Source: Deltaproteobacteria bacterium
GTDB taxonomy: Bacteria > Myxococcota_A > Polyangia > Haliangiales > SHYZ01
DNA: 64,000 nucleotides
Direction of reading: 5' to 3'
Assembly: GCA_016210055.1 (NCBI GenBank)
Contig: JACQUZ010000011.1
Coordinates: 1 to 64,000 of the forward strand
The position numbers were made by a program, and so were the translations under genes. Below, one piece after another: positions 51,169-59,965 of the stretch (its first letter is position 1; every line of letters starts with the position of its first letter). The notes beneath the pieces are model-generated. The model had not been told where the DNA came from and searched no databases. It worked only from the letters and a program-made list of their open reading frames with translations.

Positions 51169-52103
51169 GCCTTGCCCCCGGCGGCGGTGAGGTATTCGAA
51201 AACCGACTGCATGTTGTTGTCTGGCGAGGAAAGGGACTCGATTCTTATCCCCAGCTCGAGCACTGCCTTGGGTATCGCGTCGTAGAGCTCGTCGGGCGCA
51301 CGGGTCTCGAGCTCGACCGCCGACCCCGCCAGCTCGGCACGCACGACGTGCGGCGCGGTGATGAGGTGCCTCGCAAGTTCTCGCGGGCGATCGCACTCGA
51401 CCCGCACGCGGTGCGGGTGCTTGTCGATGAGCTCTCGGATTCGGTACACGTTCCCCTCGGCGAGCACCTGTCCCCGGTAGAGGAGGACAATCTCCTGGGT
51501 GATGGCCTCAATCTCGTGGAGGACATGGCTCGAGACCAGGATGACCTTGCCGGCCGCCGCGAGCGCGCGCAGCCGTGACAGGATGGAGTTGCGCGCCACT
51601 GGATCGCAACCGGTGAGCGGCTCGTCGAGGACAAGCATGTCGGGGTCGTGCACCATGGCTTGGGCCAGCTTGGCTCGCTGTCGCATTCCCTTGGAGAAGC
51701 CAGCCAGGCGCCGGTCGAGCGCATTTTCGAGCCCGAGCGAGACGAGGATTTCCCTCGAACGGTGGCGGGCTTCTCGCTTGCCCATGCCCGACAACTCGGC
51801 CATGTAGGCGACGAACTCGCTCGCCGTGAGCTCGTCGTAGAGCCCCTCATGCTCCGGGCAGTACCCCAAGCGACGGCGTACCTCCGACGAGGCGACCACG
51901 TCCTCGCCGTACACGAGCACCCGCCCGCGCGAGGGGCGAGCGAGGCCGCACAGGAGTCTCATCATGGTCGACTTCCCAGCGCCGTTGGGTCCCAAGAGCC
52001 CGATGACCCCACGTTCGATGGTCATGTTCACGCCGGAAAGTCCCAGCACTTGTCCGTACCACTTGGACACTTCCTCCAGCCGAATCGCCGGTGCCGCGCT
52101 CAC
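51165..52103 (-). CDS. ABC-2-type exporter ATPase, second copy
   Basis: 312 residues from the GTG at 52103, overlapping the first permease stop (GTGA). A far longer open frame reaching 52877 is inside the permease and is rejected. Walker A GLLGPNGAGKSTMM, Q-loop GYCPEHEGLYDELT, signature FSKGMRQRAKLAQ, Walker B MLVLDEPLTGCDP (the D-loop Leu is Cys) and H-loop SSHVLHE are all present. It is an ABC-2 ATPase of the CcmA/NatA-like group with a C-terminal extension of about 100 residues. It partners one of the two adjacent permeases. Confidence 0.88.
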   Translation of the reverse strand: MSAAPAIRLEEVSKWYGQVLGLSGVNMTIERGVIGLLGPNGAGKSTMMRLLCGLARPSRGRVLVYGEDVVASSEVRRRLGYCPEHEGLYDELTASEFVAYMAELSGMGKREARHRSREILVSLGLENALDRRLAGFSKGMRQRAKLAQAMVHDPDMLVLDEPLTGCDPVARNSILSRLRALAAAGKVILVSSHVLHEIEAITQEIVLLYRGQVLAEGNVYRIRELIDKHPHRVRVECDRPRELARHLITAPHVVRAELAGSAVELETRAPDELYDAIPKAVLELGIRIESLSSPDNNMQSVFEYLTAAGGKA

Positions 52104-53002
52104 GAGCCACCTCCCACGCCAGATCGCTCGGCACGCTTCACTTGGCGGAGAACGAGCCAGGCGGCCAGAGAGCCAAGGGCGACGAGGGACAGCGCCGAAG
52201 CCCACGCTGGCGCAGCCTCTGGCCTGGGGTCGATCCCAAAGATCCAGCCAGACACCGCATCCAGGCAGGCATCGACCGACGCCAACCGCAAGAGCGGCTG
52301 GTCGTAGGCTTCGCCGGCCTGGACCAACGTGTTGCCAAGGGCCAGGGTGTATATCGCGAAGAGCCCCTGCGCGACACGGCGATTCTTGACCCACGCGCCG
52401 ATGGCGAGCGGAATAAGGACATATACCGGCGTGCTCATCGCGCCAGAAGCGAGCGCGCGCAAGAACAGCGGCAAGTGCCTCGCTAAGTCGCTTCCATCCT
52501 TGGCCATGGCTAGGCGCAGGAGCGACAACACCAGCGGGCCGGCGAGCATCGCGATACCGACGAGGGCCGAGGCGCCCAGCACCTTTCCCAGCACGTAGTC
52601 GCGCGGGCGAATCGGCCGCGAAAAGTAGAACTGGAACGCCCCTGCCTTGAGATCGTCGGCCACCGCGGGACAAACCGCTGTGAGCGCCAGCAGGAATCCG
52701 ACAAATCGAAAAGCCGCCAACGATTGGTAGATGATGGCGTCCGCCCGCAACATCGGCACGCCTTGGGTGCTCAGGTGGCTCTCGACCTGCTTGCCAAGGT
52801 ACATGCCCCCTGTGAAAGCAACGGTGATAATGGCAGCGAGGAAGATCGGCGCCTTGACTCCCCATCGAGATCGCCAAGCCACCGTGACGAGGTTGTGGCT
52901 AATGGCCAAGAAACGCAGGGTTGGTGGCACCCGAACGCCGCGGTAGGGCTCGTACCCCAGCTCGTGGATAGTTGCCCGCGCGGGGCTCGTGCTGGTGTTC
53001 AT
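52100..53002 (-). CDS. ABC-2-type permease, first copy
   Basis: 300 residues from the ATG at 53002 (MNTSTSPARATIHELGYEPYRGVR), overlapping the first ATPase stop (ATGA). The opening segment H-E-L-G-Y-x-x-Y-x-G-x-R is a conserved N-terminal cytoplasmic element in ABC-2 permeases of this type. Six or so hydrophobic helices follow, with the coupling region DDLKAGAFQFYFSRPIRPRDYVLGKVLG. Its partner permease at 50470 has a shorter N-terminus without that motif, so the two are not identical duplicates. Confidence 0.86.
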   Translation of the reverse strand: MNTSTSPARATIHELGYEPYRGVRVPPTLRFLAISHNLVTVAWRSRWGVKAPIFLAAIITVAFTGGMYLGKQVESHLSTQGVPMLRADAIIYQSLAAFRFVGFLLALTAVCPAVADDLKAGAFQFYFSRPIRPRDYVLGKVLGASALVGIAMLAGPLVLSLLRLAMAKDGSDLARHLPLFLRALASGAMSTPVYVLIPLAIGAWVKNRRVAQGLFAIYTLALGNTLVQAGEAYDQPLLRLASVDACLDAVSGWIFGIDPRPEAAPAWASALSLVALGSLAAWLVLRQVKRAERSGVGGGS

Positions 53003-53910
53003 GAGACCGCCCGGAGAAACGCCGCCTCCAACGTAACGCGGAGCGGGCACAAGTGACGGAGCTGCACGCTCGAGGCCACGGCTGCGGTGAGGATCAGGCT
53101 CGGATCGGCGTCCCCAGGCAGGCGCACCGCGACTCCAGGGAGAAGCCCTTCGAGGGGCTCCACCTCGCACCCTCTCTCGGTGAGACGCACGACCAACCGC
53201 TCGATCCCCTCCTTCACTCGCACCTCGTATCTCGTGGGTCCCTTTTCCCCCACGAGCTCGGGCACGGAGCCCGCGAACACGAGGCGCCCCTCGTGCAGGA
53301 CGACGACCTGATCGCACGTGCGTTCCACGTCGTGGAGAAGGTGGGTCGAAAGGATCACGGCGCTTCCATGCCGCTCGGGCAACTCGGAGATGAGCTGAAG
53401 CATCTCCTCTCTCCCTCTGGGATCCAACCCGCTTGTGGGCTCGTCGAGAAATAGGAGCTCTGGGCCGTGGACAAGGGCCTGGGCTAGCTTCACCCTCTGT
53501 TTCATTCCCGTGGAGTACCCCTCCACGGGCTGATAGCGCTTGTCCTCGAGCCCTGCGTAGTAGAGGGCGGCGTGCGCGCGCTGCATCGCGGCGGCCCGGG
53601 GCAGCCCCGACATGCGTCCAGCGTAAGCGCACAGCTCCACGGCGTTCAGGTGGGGGAGGGTGCAGTCGACTTCTGGCATGTAGCCGACGCGGTCCCGAAT
53701 CTGAAACGCCGCTTCCCTGGGGTCAAACCCCAAGACGCGAGCCGAGCCCTGGAATGGCGCGAGCCCGAGCAGCACTTTCAAAAGCGAGGACTTGCCAGCG
53801 CCATTGGGCCCGAGGAGGCCGATGCGCTTGCCCTGGAACTGGGAGGTGACTCCGCGCAGGGCCTCGATCGGGCCATACCTCTTGACGACGTCCACGAGGT
53901 CTACCAACAC
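52999..53910 (-). CDS. ABC-2-type exporter ATPase, first copy
   Basis: 303 residues from the GTG at 53910 (MLVDLVDVVKRYGPIEALRG); an in-frame upstream ATG at 53970 is possible but adds no conserved sequence. Walker A LLGPNGAGKSSLLK, Q-loop GYMPEVDCTLPHL, signature YSTGMKQRVKLAQ, Walker B LLFLDEPTSGLDP and H-loop LSTHLLHD are intact. It is followed by the first permease, then the second ATPase/permease pair, each joined by 4-nt overlaps: one translationally coupled four-gene exporter. Divergent from the barrel gene at 54090, with a 179-base gap that carries the sigma54-type promoter for the latter. Confidence 0.88.
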   Translation of the reverse strand: MLVDLVDVVKRYGPIEALRGVTSQFQGKRIGLLGPNGAGKSSLLKVLLGLAPFQGSARVLGFDPREAAFQIRDRVGYMPEVDCTLPHLNAVELCAYAGRMSGLPRAAAMQRAHAALYYAGLEDKRYQPVEGYSTGMKQRVKLAQALVHGPELLFLDEPTSGLDPRGREEMLQLISELPERHGSAVILSTHLLHDVERTCDQVVVLHEGRLVFAGSVPELVGEKGPTRYEVRVKEGIERLVVRLTERGCEVEPLEGLLPGVAVRLPGDADPSLILTAAVASSVQLRHLCPLRVTLEAAFLRAVS

Positions 53911-54041
53911 GCCTCGTTTGTACCACGGCTCCGTGACTGTCCATTCACGCGGGTGGCGCATGCGACACACCGAACCCCGGGGAGGGCGGAGAAAAGGGAA
54001 AGCATTTTGTCATGTTACATTATCGCCAGCGGCTCACCCCG

Positions 54042-54057
54042 CGGCACGTCGCTTGCC
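54042..54057 (+). promoter_or_regulatory. Sigma54 (-24/-12) promoter
   Basis: CGGCACGTCGCTTGCC matches the sigma54 consensus TGGCACG-N4-TTGCW at all but the first and last base. GG at 54043-54044 and GC at 54055-54056 are exactly 10 bases apart. The predicted start point is near 54068, upstream of an AAGGAGG ribosome site (54075-54081) and the ATG at 54090. The neighbouring gene encodes a sigma54 activator. Confidence 0.7.
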
Positions 54058-54089
54058 TTGAGCCATTGGATCAGAAGGAGGCTATCCCC

Positions 54090-54740
54090 ATGAAGCCCCG
54101 ATGCTTGCTTGCCACCCTTGCCTCGGCCCTAATCGTGATGGGCTCGTCCAGCGCGGACGCCTGTCGCATTTGGATAGCGCCACGAGCGGGTTTTCATGGC
54201 CACGTGAACTTTGGGGGAGGGATCATGCTCGCCCCAGGGTATTGGTACACCGGCCTAGGGCTCGCGGCTGTGCGTATCCTCGACCAAGCAGGCGGGACCG
54301 AACAGCTCGAATCCGGTGGCGGCGTTTCGCTCTATGCCGGTGTTCGGCTGAACGAAGTCCTCTCGCTGGAGCTCGGGTGGCTCGCCAGCTTCCACAACCC
54401 GACCCGCATCAACACGTGGTACGGACCCGACGTCGATTTCCTGGTGCTCGACGGCGGGACGTTCGACGCCCGAGTCCATCTCTCCCCATCCGAACGGTTC
54501 GATCCCTATCTCACCGGTGGTCTGGGGCTCTACACGTTGTCCAGCGAGCATTTCGGGATCGATAGCATTGGCAGCGGCTTCCAAGTTGGCGGCGGATTCG
54601 ACTACTGGATCGCCAGCGTGGCGTCCGTAGGAATTCGCGTTCGATTCCACGGGATTTCAATGGATGCCCCAGACAGCCGGGACGACACGTTGTTCATCAG
54701 CGCGGCCTCTGCGGAAGGGGCGGTGACCCTTCACTTCTAG
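54090..54740 (+). CDS. Outer-membrane beta-barrel-like protein
   Basis: 216 residues from the ATG at 54090, behind a strong AAGGAGG (54075-54081). Signal peptide MKPRCLLATLASALIVMGSSSADA. The mature part alternates hydrophobic strands typical of a small OmpA/OmpX-like or opacity-type barrel: GGIMLAPGYWYTGLGLAAVRIL, GGGVSLYAGVRLNEVLSLELGWLA, FDPYLTGGLGLYTLSSE, GFQVGGGFDYWIASVASVGIRVRFHGI, with a C-terminal Phe (VTLHF), as expected for Bam-dependent insertion. A near-consensus sigma54 promoter precedes it, and the giant sigma54 activator follows 58 bases downstream, so it is probably a regulated target. Function otherwise unknown. Confidence 0.83.
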   Translation: MKPRCLLATLASALIVMGSSSADACRIWIAPRAGFHGHVNFGGGIMLAPGYWYTGLGLAAVRILDQAGGTEQLESGGGVSLYAGVRLNEVLSLELGWLASFHNPTRINTWYGPDVDFLVLDGGTFDARVHLSPSERFDPYLTGGLGLYTLSSEHFGIDSIGSGFQVGGGFDYWIASVASVGIRVRFHGISMDAPDSRDDTLFISAASAEGAVTLHF

Positions 54741-54774
54741 CGGGACAACTTAATTTACTTTCCGTGCTTGCTTG

Positions 54775-54794
54775 GTTGGCGCTAGACTGCCAAC
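54775..54794. promoter_or_regulatory. Inverted repeat just upstream of the kinase-activator gene
   Basis: GTTGGC (54775-54780) and GCCAAC (54789-54794) flank an 8-base spacer, ending 4 bases before the ATG at 54799. A related TTGCCAAC occurs just past the gene's stop (59857-59864 region). It could be an operator for autoregulation or a short hairpin; no test is possible from sequence alone. Confidence 0.3.
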
Positions 54795-54798
54795 TTAG

Positions 54799-57700
54799 AT
54801 GGCGCAGAGGCTGAGCCGTTCTCGTTATCGTCTCGTCAGGCGAATTGGCTCGGGGAGCGACGCCGACGTATTTCTAGCTCTCGACACCGAGCGTGGGGAC
54901 GCGCCGCGTGCATTGAAGGTGATTCGAGGAGCGAGCGACGCCGCGGCCCGCGATCGGCTCATGGGCGAATTTCTCCGCCTCGCGTCCTTGTCCCACCCTC
55001 GCCTCGTCCGCGTGTACGACTTGGAGGTGGCGACTTCGCAGGACTTCTTGCCCCCTGGCACGCTGTTCTTCACCGGCGACCATGTAGACGGGCGCTCCCC
55101 AGCTGATGTTCTTCGCGAGTTGCCCGAGGAGTCACGTCCTCGGGCGCTGTGCGACCTGGCCGTCGACGTTGCGTCCGCCTTGGCGCACGTGCACGCCCGC
55201 GGCCTGGTGCACCACGACGTCAAGCCTGCGAACCTGCTCATCACGAGCCAGGGGCACGCGATGCTCCTCGACTTGGGGCTTGCAGCCGCGCGGGCGACGC
55301 TCGGTGCTCCTCGCGGCACGTTGCTTACCATGGCGCCGGAGGCCCTCGCTGGTACCAGTGACCCTCGCGTGGACCTCTACGCACTTGGCGCGACCCTGTA
55401 CACGCTGGCGTGCGGTCGTCCGCCCTTCGACGCGCCCGACCCGGGCAGCCTGGCCCACGCGATCCTGCACGCGCCCCTTGTCCCCCCGAGCGTCCTCGCC
55501 CCGTACCTTCCCGAGCCACTGGCGAACCTGGTCGTGCGGCTTCTCTCTCGTCGGCCAGAGGTACGCCCGTCCTCGGCACCCATGCTCCTCGAGGAGCTTG
55601 CCCGCGTGCGGGAGGCCTGTGGATGGGGTGGACCCATCATGGACGAAGGGGCCGATCAGGCGGACACGAGGTTTCCTGCCACCCTCCTTCCGCCGCCGCT
55701 CGTGGGGCGTGAACAACAGCTCGCCACCCTGGACGACGTGGTGCTATCGCTCGCTGGAGGACACCCGCAGGCACAGGTCGTGCGCATCGTGGGCGCGACT
55801 GGGATGGGCAAGTCTAGGCTCGTTACAGAGGCCATCGCGCGACACCAGGTACGGGTCGCCGAAGGCCGTGCGGCGGCGATTCGGGTTGTTCACGGCGGCT
55901 GGGAGGAGGTCGTTTCCGCCGTGGGCGAGCCAAGCGCGGAGGTGGCGGCTCATGGCATGCAGGACGCGGAGGCGGGCGCACGAATGGGCGTGCGCGTGGC
56001 CGAGCACGTGGCGTCTGCCCTCGTTGAGTTGGGGCGAACGAGCCCAACCCTTGCTTGCCTTGAAGATGCTGACCTAGACGACCGTTCCCAGGCCCTCGTG
56101 GCGCTCGCCGAGGCAGGAGGACTCCAGGGTGGCGCCTGTGCCCTCATCGTCACCACAGGAGAGGAGCCCAAGGGGGGGCTGCTTTCCGATGGCACCCTTG
56201 CGCTGACACTCCCTTCGCTCTCGCCGTCCCAGGTGGCGGATCTGGCCGCCGCGATGGTTGGCCGATGCGTCGACTCCGCGTGGACCGCCGCGCTGGCCCG
56301 GCACGCCGGAGGGAACCCCGGTCTTTGCGTGGAGGCGATCCGGGAGGCGGCGGCCCGTGGCGGCGTCGGCGCCATCGAGCGGGTGCCCGCCCGGGAGCTT
56401 CTCGGCGATGACGGGCTGGCTGCGCTCCTGCACCAGCGCATGGCTTCCCAGCCGCAGGCGGCACGCGCGATCATGGAAGTCGTCGCGGTCTGGGGCATGC
56501 CTGCGGACGTCACCGACGTCGCGTGCCTGACCGGGGTTGCCCCGGCCGAGGCATGGGCTAGCATCGCCGACCTCGCCGCGAGCGGCTTGATCATCCTCCA
56601 TGGAACTTTGCCCGCCCAGCGAGTCGCGCTGCCGTCGCTCGTCCATGAGGACCTGATCCTCAAGGGTATCCCTAGCGACCGCCGCCTCGAGCTTCACCGC
56701 GCAGCCTTGGCCCGCCTTGACACGAAGGGCGAGAAAGACCCTCGTCTCCTCGTGCGGCACCTGCTTTCGTGTGGCCAGCCCAGTGATATTGCGGCTGCCG
56801 CCCTCGCCGCAGCACGCGCCACCCGCGTGGATGGAGACCTTCGCGGCGCCTGGTCCTTCTTGCAGCAAGGATTGCCACATGCCGGGGGCGACACCCGGAA
56901 CGAGGTCCTTGTGGAGCTCGCTGAGGTGGGCATTGTGCTCTGCCGCTACGACGAAGCCGCCTCGGCCGCGGGGCAAGTGGAGCAAGAGGGCCCCTGGCAG
57001 CGCCGCGCCCAACTCCTACTCGCACGGGCGCTGTCCAGGCAGGGGCATTTCGACGCGGCTGCCAGGCTCCTGGAGCAGCTTTGTCGCGCCTCTCCTGAAG
57101 ACGAGGAGGCGCAGGGCGCTCTGGCGAGGCTTCGCGTAGGCAAGGGGGAGCATGAGCAGGCGCTTGCCATAGCTGGCTCTCCAGAGGAGGAGGAACCGAC
57201 ACGTGGTGCGCTTAGCCCTGGGCGGGCCCTTCGTCTCGAAGCGGCGGGCCTGGCGGCCATGTACCTCGGGGACGGCACGCGTGCCGAGCATGCGTTCGCA
57301 CGTCTAAGGCAGGCAGCCGAGGCGACAGGAGACCGCGTGCTTCTTGGACGGTCGATGGGCCTTCTCGGGCTTCTTGCCCAACGTCACGGGGACGTGGTCC
57401 AAGCCGCAGACCGATATGGCGAGGCCCTCGCCCATGCACGCGGGGCGGGAGACCTGCATGGTGCTTCCGTCTACGCGATGAACCGGGCCAGCGCTCTTGC
57501 TGAGCGTGGCTTTTTTGCCGAAGTCCTTTCCGCCACCGCCGACGCTATTTCGGGCCTTCGTCGACTCGGGCGCGTGGGCGAGCTCGCCGGGGCGTACTAC
57601 AACCGTGGGATCGCATTACTTGCCCTCGGGGAAATCTCGGCCGCAAGGCACGCGTCGATTCGCGCCCTCTCGGAGGCCGAGTCACGCGGTCTCCCGCAGC

Positions 57701-59853
57701 TCCTCGCCCTTGCCCACCTGCTTTCGGGGGACATCTCACGTCGCGAGGGGAACCTCGGGGTAGCTCTTCAGGCTTACGAGCGTGCCACCCGTGTCCTGTC
57801 GTCGGTGGGGAGCATGCGGGCCCTGGCCGAAATCAACCGCGCCGAAGCCCTCGCGGAGCTCGGGCGCCAGGAAGAAGCAGAGATTGCCCTCCGGGAAGCC
57901 TCGGCGGCTTGCCAAGACGCCGACGAGCGGGACCGAGTGGCGCTCACCGCTGCCCGAGTGGTCCTGTCTTGCGGTGGTCCAGTCGAGGGCGCTCTTTCGC
58001 AGCTCCTCCCGGCGGCTCGGCGGCTTCGGGAGACCGGTCGCTTGGATCTCGCCTGGAGGGCCGACCTGTGCGCGGCGAGGCTGCACGTCATGGCCGGAGA
58101 CGTGCGTGCTGCTTCCGAGCTCGCCAGGCGCGCTCGCGCCACGTGGGACGAGCTCAAGGACCGGGCGCCAGAGTCCCGTCGTGCTCACCTGTCAACCGAT
58201 CCAGACGCCTGCGCCCTTGACGCGCTCGATTGCAGGCTCGTGCCGCCCGTCCCCACGAGTCGCGCGGTGGAAGCAGGGACTCGTTCCAGCGCCGCCCTGC
58301 AGCGCCTCAGACGCCTTGTCCTCCTCGGGAAACGGCTCAACGCTGAGCTCCGCTTGGGACCCCTCCTCGAGGACATCATCGACGCGGTGATCGAAGCAAC
58401 GTGTGCCGAGCGCGGCTTCTTGCTCCTGAGAAAAGACGGGGTGCTCGAGGTTACCGTCGCGCGCAACATCGATCAGGTGGCGTTGTCTGGCACCGATCTG
58501 GCCGTAAGCCGATCCATCGCTGAGCGCGCGGCCAGGACTGGCGAGCCCGTGGTGACCGTTGATGCAGCCATGGACGAGCGCTTTGGCAGCGCCGCGTCGG
58601 TGGGCGCCCTCAAGCTCCGCTCGGTACTCGCCGTTCCGCTGTGCGTCAAGGGGCAAGTGGTGGGAACCATCTACGTGGATCATCGCTTCCGCACCGCCGC
58701 GTTCGACGAGGAGGCCGTCGAGCTGGTGATGGATCTCGCCGACATTGCGGCCATCGCCCTCCACAACGCGCGCCTGGTCGAAGAGAACGAGCGACGGCGA
58801 GAAGAGGTCGCCGAGCTCGGCAGGCGCCTTCAGGAAGAGGTGGAGCGCCAGCGCGCTGAGCTCGACAGCGCTCGTGCCACCCTTCGCAGCAGCGCGGCCC
58901 TGGAACTGAAATATCGATACGACGCTCTCGTCGGACGGTCACCGCGGATGGTCGAGCTTCTCCGGCTGGTCGACCGGGCGACAGAGACATCGCTCCCTGT
59001 TGTGATCCATGGCGAGAGCGGCACCGGCAAGGAGCTCGTGGCGCGCGCGCTCCACCAGAACAGCGCGCGCCGCGACCAACCGCTCGTCACGGTCAACTGC
59101 GCCGCGGTACCCGAGACTCTCCTCGAAGATGAGCTCTTTGGTCACGTGCGGGGTGCCTTTACGGGGGCCGACAGGGACCGGAAAGGGCTCTTCGAAGTAG
59201 CCGATGGCGGGACCCTGTTCTTAGACGAAATCGGGGACACCTCGTTGGCGATGCAGGCCAAGCTCCTTCGCGTGCTGCAGGATGGCGAAATTCGGCGCCT
59301 GGGGAGCGAGCGTTCGAGAGCCGTCGACGTGCGGATTACCTGCGCCACCCATCGGGACCTGCGTCAGCTCGTCGAGACAGGGCGCTTTCGCGAGGATCTA
59401 TTCTATCGCCTCAACGTGATCCCGATTCATATTCCGCCGCTTCGCGAGCGGACCGAGGACATACCCGCCCTTGTGGAGCATTTCCTCGACCGAATGGCGA
59501 GCCGAGGGATGCCCAAGAAGACGGTGGATCGCCGTGCCCTGGCTCGCCTGCTCGCCTATCCTTGGCCCGGAAACGTCAGGGAGCTCGAAAACGAGATCCT
59601 TCGCGCCGCCGCCCTCGGGGGGGCGGTGATCACGCTTTCGGACTTGTCCCCCCGGGTGGCTACCGAGGGGCCAGAAAAGCACGGTTCGCAAAACGACGAG
59701 CTCTCGCTCAAGCCCCGCGTGGAGATGCTCGAGCGTACTCTCCTTCGCCAAGCACTTGCCAAGTCAGGTGGGAACCAGACGGTAGCGGCCAAGCTCTTGG
59801 GGCTGTCCCGATTCGGGCTGCAGAAGAAGCTCAAGCGATATGAGTTGTCATGA
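54799..59853 (+). CDS. Ser/Thr kinase - AAA - TPR - GAF - sigma54-activator fusion
   Basis: 1,684 residues. Domain order: protein kinase (about 9-265; Gly loop RIGSGSDADVF, K40 in ALKVIRG, catalytic loop HHDVKPANLL with D140, metal motif DLG at D158); AAA/STAND-type ATPase (about 300-620; Walker A GATGMGKSR starting at residue 332); a long helical TPR-like region (about 650-1150); GAF (about 1190-1325); sigma54-interaction AAA+ domain (about 1375-1610; Walker A GESGTGKE at 1405, GAFTGA at 1452, GGTLFLDEIGD Walker B, and a second-region arginine-finger block); and a C-terminal Fis-type HTH (GGNQTVAAKLLGLSRFGLQKKL). It merges Ser/Thr signalling with sigma54 transcription activation. HHD and DLG replace the usual HRD and DFG. 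No receiver domain is seen. Confidence 0.88.
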   Translation: MAQRLSRSRYRLVRRIGSGSDADVFLALDTERGDAPRALKVIRGASDAAARDRLMGEFLRLASLSHPRLVRVYDLEVATSQDFLPPGTLFFTGDHVDGRSPADVLRELPEESRPRALCDLAVDVASALAHVHARGLVHHDVKPANLLITSQGHAMLLDLGLAAARATLGAPRGTLLTMAPEALAGTSDPRVDLYALGATLYTLACGRPPFDAPDPGSLAHAILHAPLVPPSVLAPYLPEPLANLVVRLLSRRPEVRPSSAPMLLEELARVREACGWGGPIMDEGADQADTRFPATLLPPPLVGREQQLATLDDVVLSLAGGHPQAQVVRIVGATGMGKSRLVTEAIARHQVRVAEGRAAAIRVVHGGWEEVVSAVGEPSAEVAAHGMQDAEAGARMGVRVAEHVASALVELGRTSPTLACLEDADLDDRSQALVALAEAGGLQGGACALIVTTGEEPKGGLLSDGTLALTLPSLSPSQVADLAAAMVGRCVDSAWTAALARHAGGNPGLCVEAIREAAARGGVGAIERVPARELLGDDGLAALLHQRMASQPQAARAIMEVVAVWGMPADVTDVACLTGVAPAEAWASIADLAASGLIILHGTLPAQRVALPSLVHEDLILKGIPSDRRLELHRAALARLDTKGEKDPRLLVRHLLSCGQPSDIAAAALAAARATRVDGDLRGAWSFLQQGLPHAGGDTRNEVLVELAEVGIVLCRYDEAASAAGQVEQEGPWQRRAQLLLARALSRQGHFDAAARLLEQLCRASPEDEEAQGALARLRVGKGEHEQALAIAGSPEEEEPTRGALSPGRALRLEAAGLAAMYLGDGTRAEHAFARLRQAAEATGDRVLLGRSMGLLGLLAQRHGDVVQAADRYGEALAHARGAGDLHGASVYAMNRASALAERGFFAEVLSATADAISGLRRLGRVGELAGAYYNRGIALLALGEISAARHASIRALSEAESRGLPQLLALAHLLSGDISRREGNLGVALQAYERATRVLSSVGSMRALAEINRAEALAELGRQEEAEIALREASAACQDADERDRVALTAARVVLSCGGPVEGALSQLLPAARRLRETGRLDLAWRADLCAARLHVMAGDVRAASELARRARATWDELKDRAPESRRAHLSTDPDACALDALDCRLVPPVPTSRAVEAGTRSSAALQRLRRLVLLGKRLNAELRLGPLLEDIIDAVIEATCAERGFLLLRKDGVLEVTVARNIDQVALSGTDLAVSRSIAERAARTGEPVVTVDAAMDERFGSAASVGALKLRSVLAVPLCVKGQVVGTIYVDHRFRTAAFDEEAVELVMDLADIAAIALHNARLVEENERRREEVAELGRRLQEEVERQRAELDSARATLRSSAALELKYRYDALVGRSPRMVELLRLVDRATETSLPVVIHGESGTGKELVARALHQNSARRDQPLVTVNCAAVPETLLEDELFGHVRGAFTGADRDRKGLFEVADGGTLFLDEIGDTSLAMQAKLLRVLQDGEIRRLGSERSRAVDVRITCATHRDLRQLVETGRFREDLFYRLNVIPIHIPPLRERTEDIPALVEHFLDRMASRGMPKKTVDRRALARLLAYPWPGNVRELENEILRAAALGGAVITLSDLSPRVATEGPEKHGSQNDELSLKPRVEMLERTLLRQALAKSGGNQTVAAKLLGLSRFGLQKKLKRYELS

Positions 59854-59932
59854 CCTTGCCAACTTGGTTGCCATGAGTGCTCGCCCATGACTCCAATACG
59901 TCCTCTTTTCACTGGGTTAGACGAGCGATGCC

Positions 59933-59949
59933 TTGGCCGCGAAATTGCT
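59933..59949 (+). promoter_or_regulatory. Weak candidate sigma54 promoter
   Basis: TTGGCCGCGAAATTGCT has GG (59935-59936) and GC (59947-59948) spaced by 10 bases, with TTGC intact, but only TGGC of the -24 element. The predicted start (near 59960) would fall inside the GGGGAG ribosome site of the lipoprotein gene at 59966, which argues against it. Kept because it lies beside the activator gene. Confidence 0.3.
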
Positions 59950-59965
59950 TTCTTGGGGAGAATAG

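Noticed and set aside
51165-52877. Long N-terminal extension of the second ABC ATPase (start at 52877)
   Set aside because: The extension is the alternate frame of the first permease; the GTGA overlap at 52103 gives the normal length.
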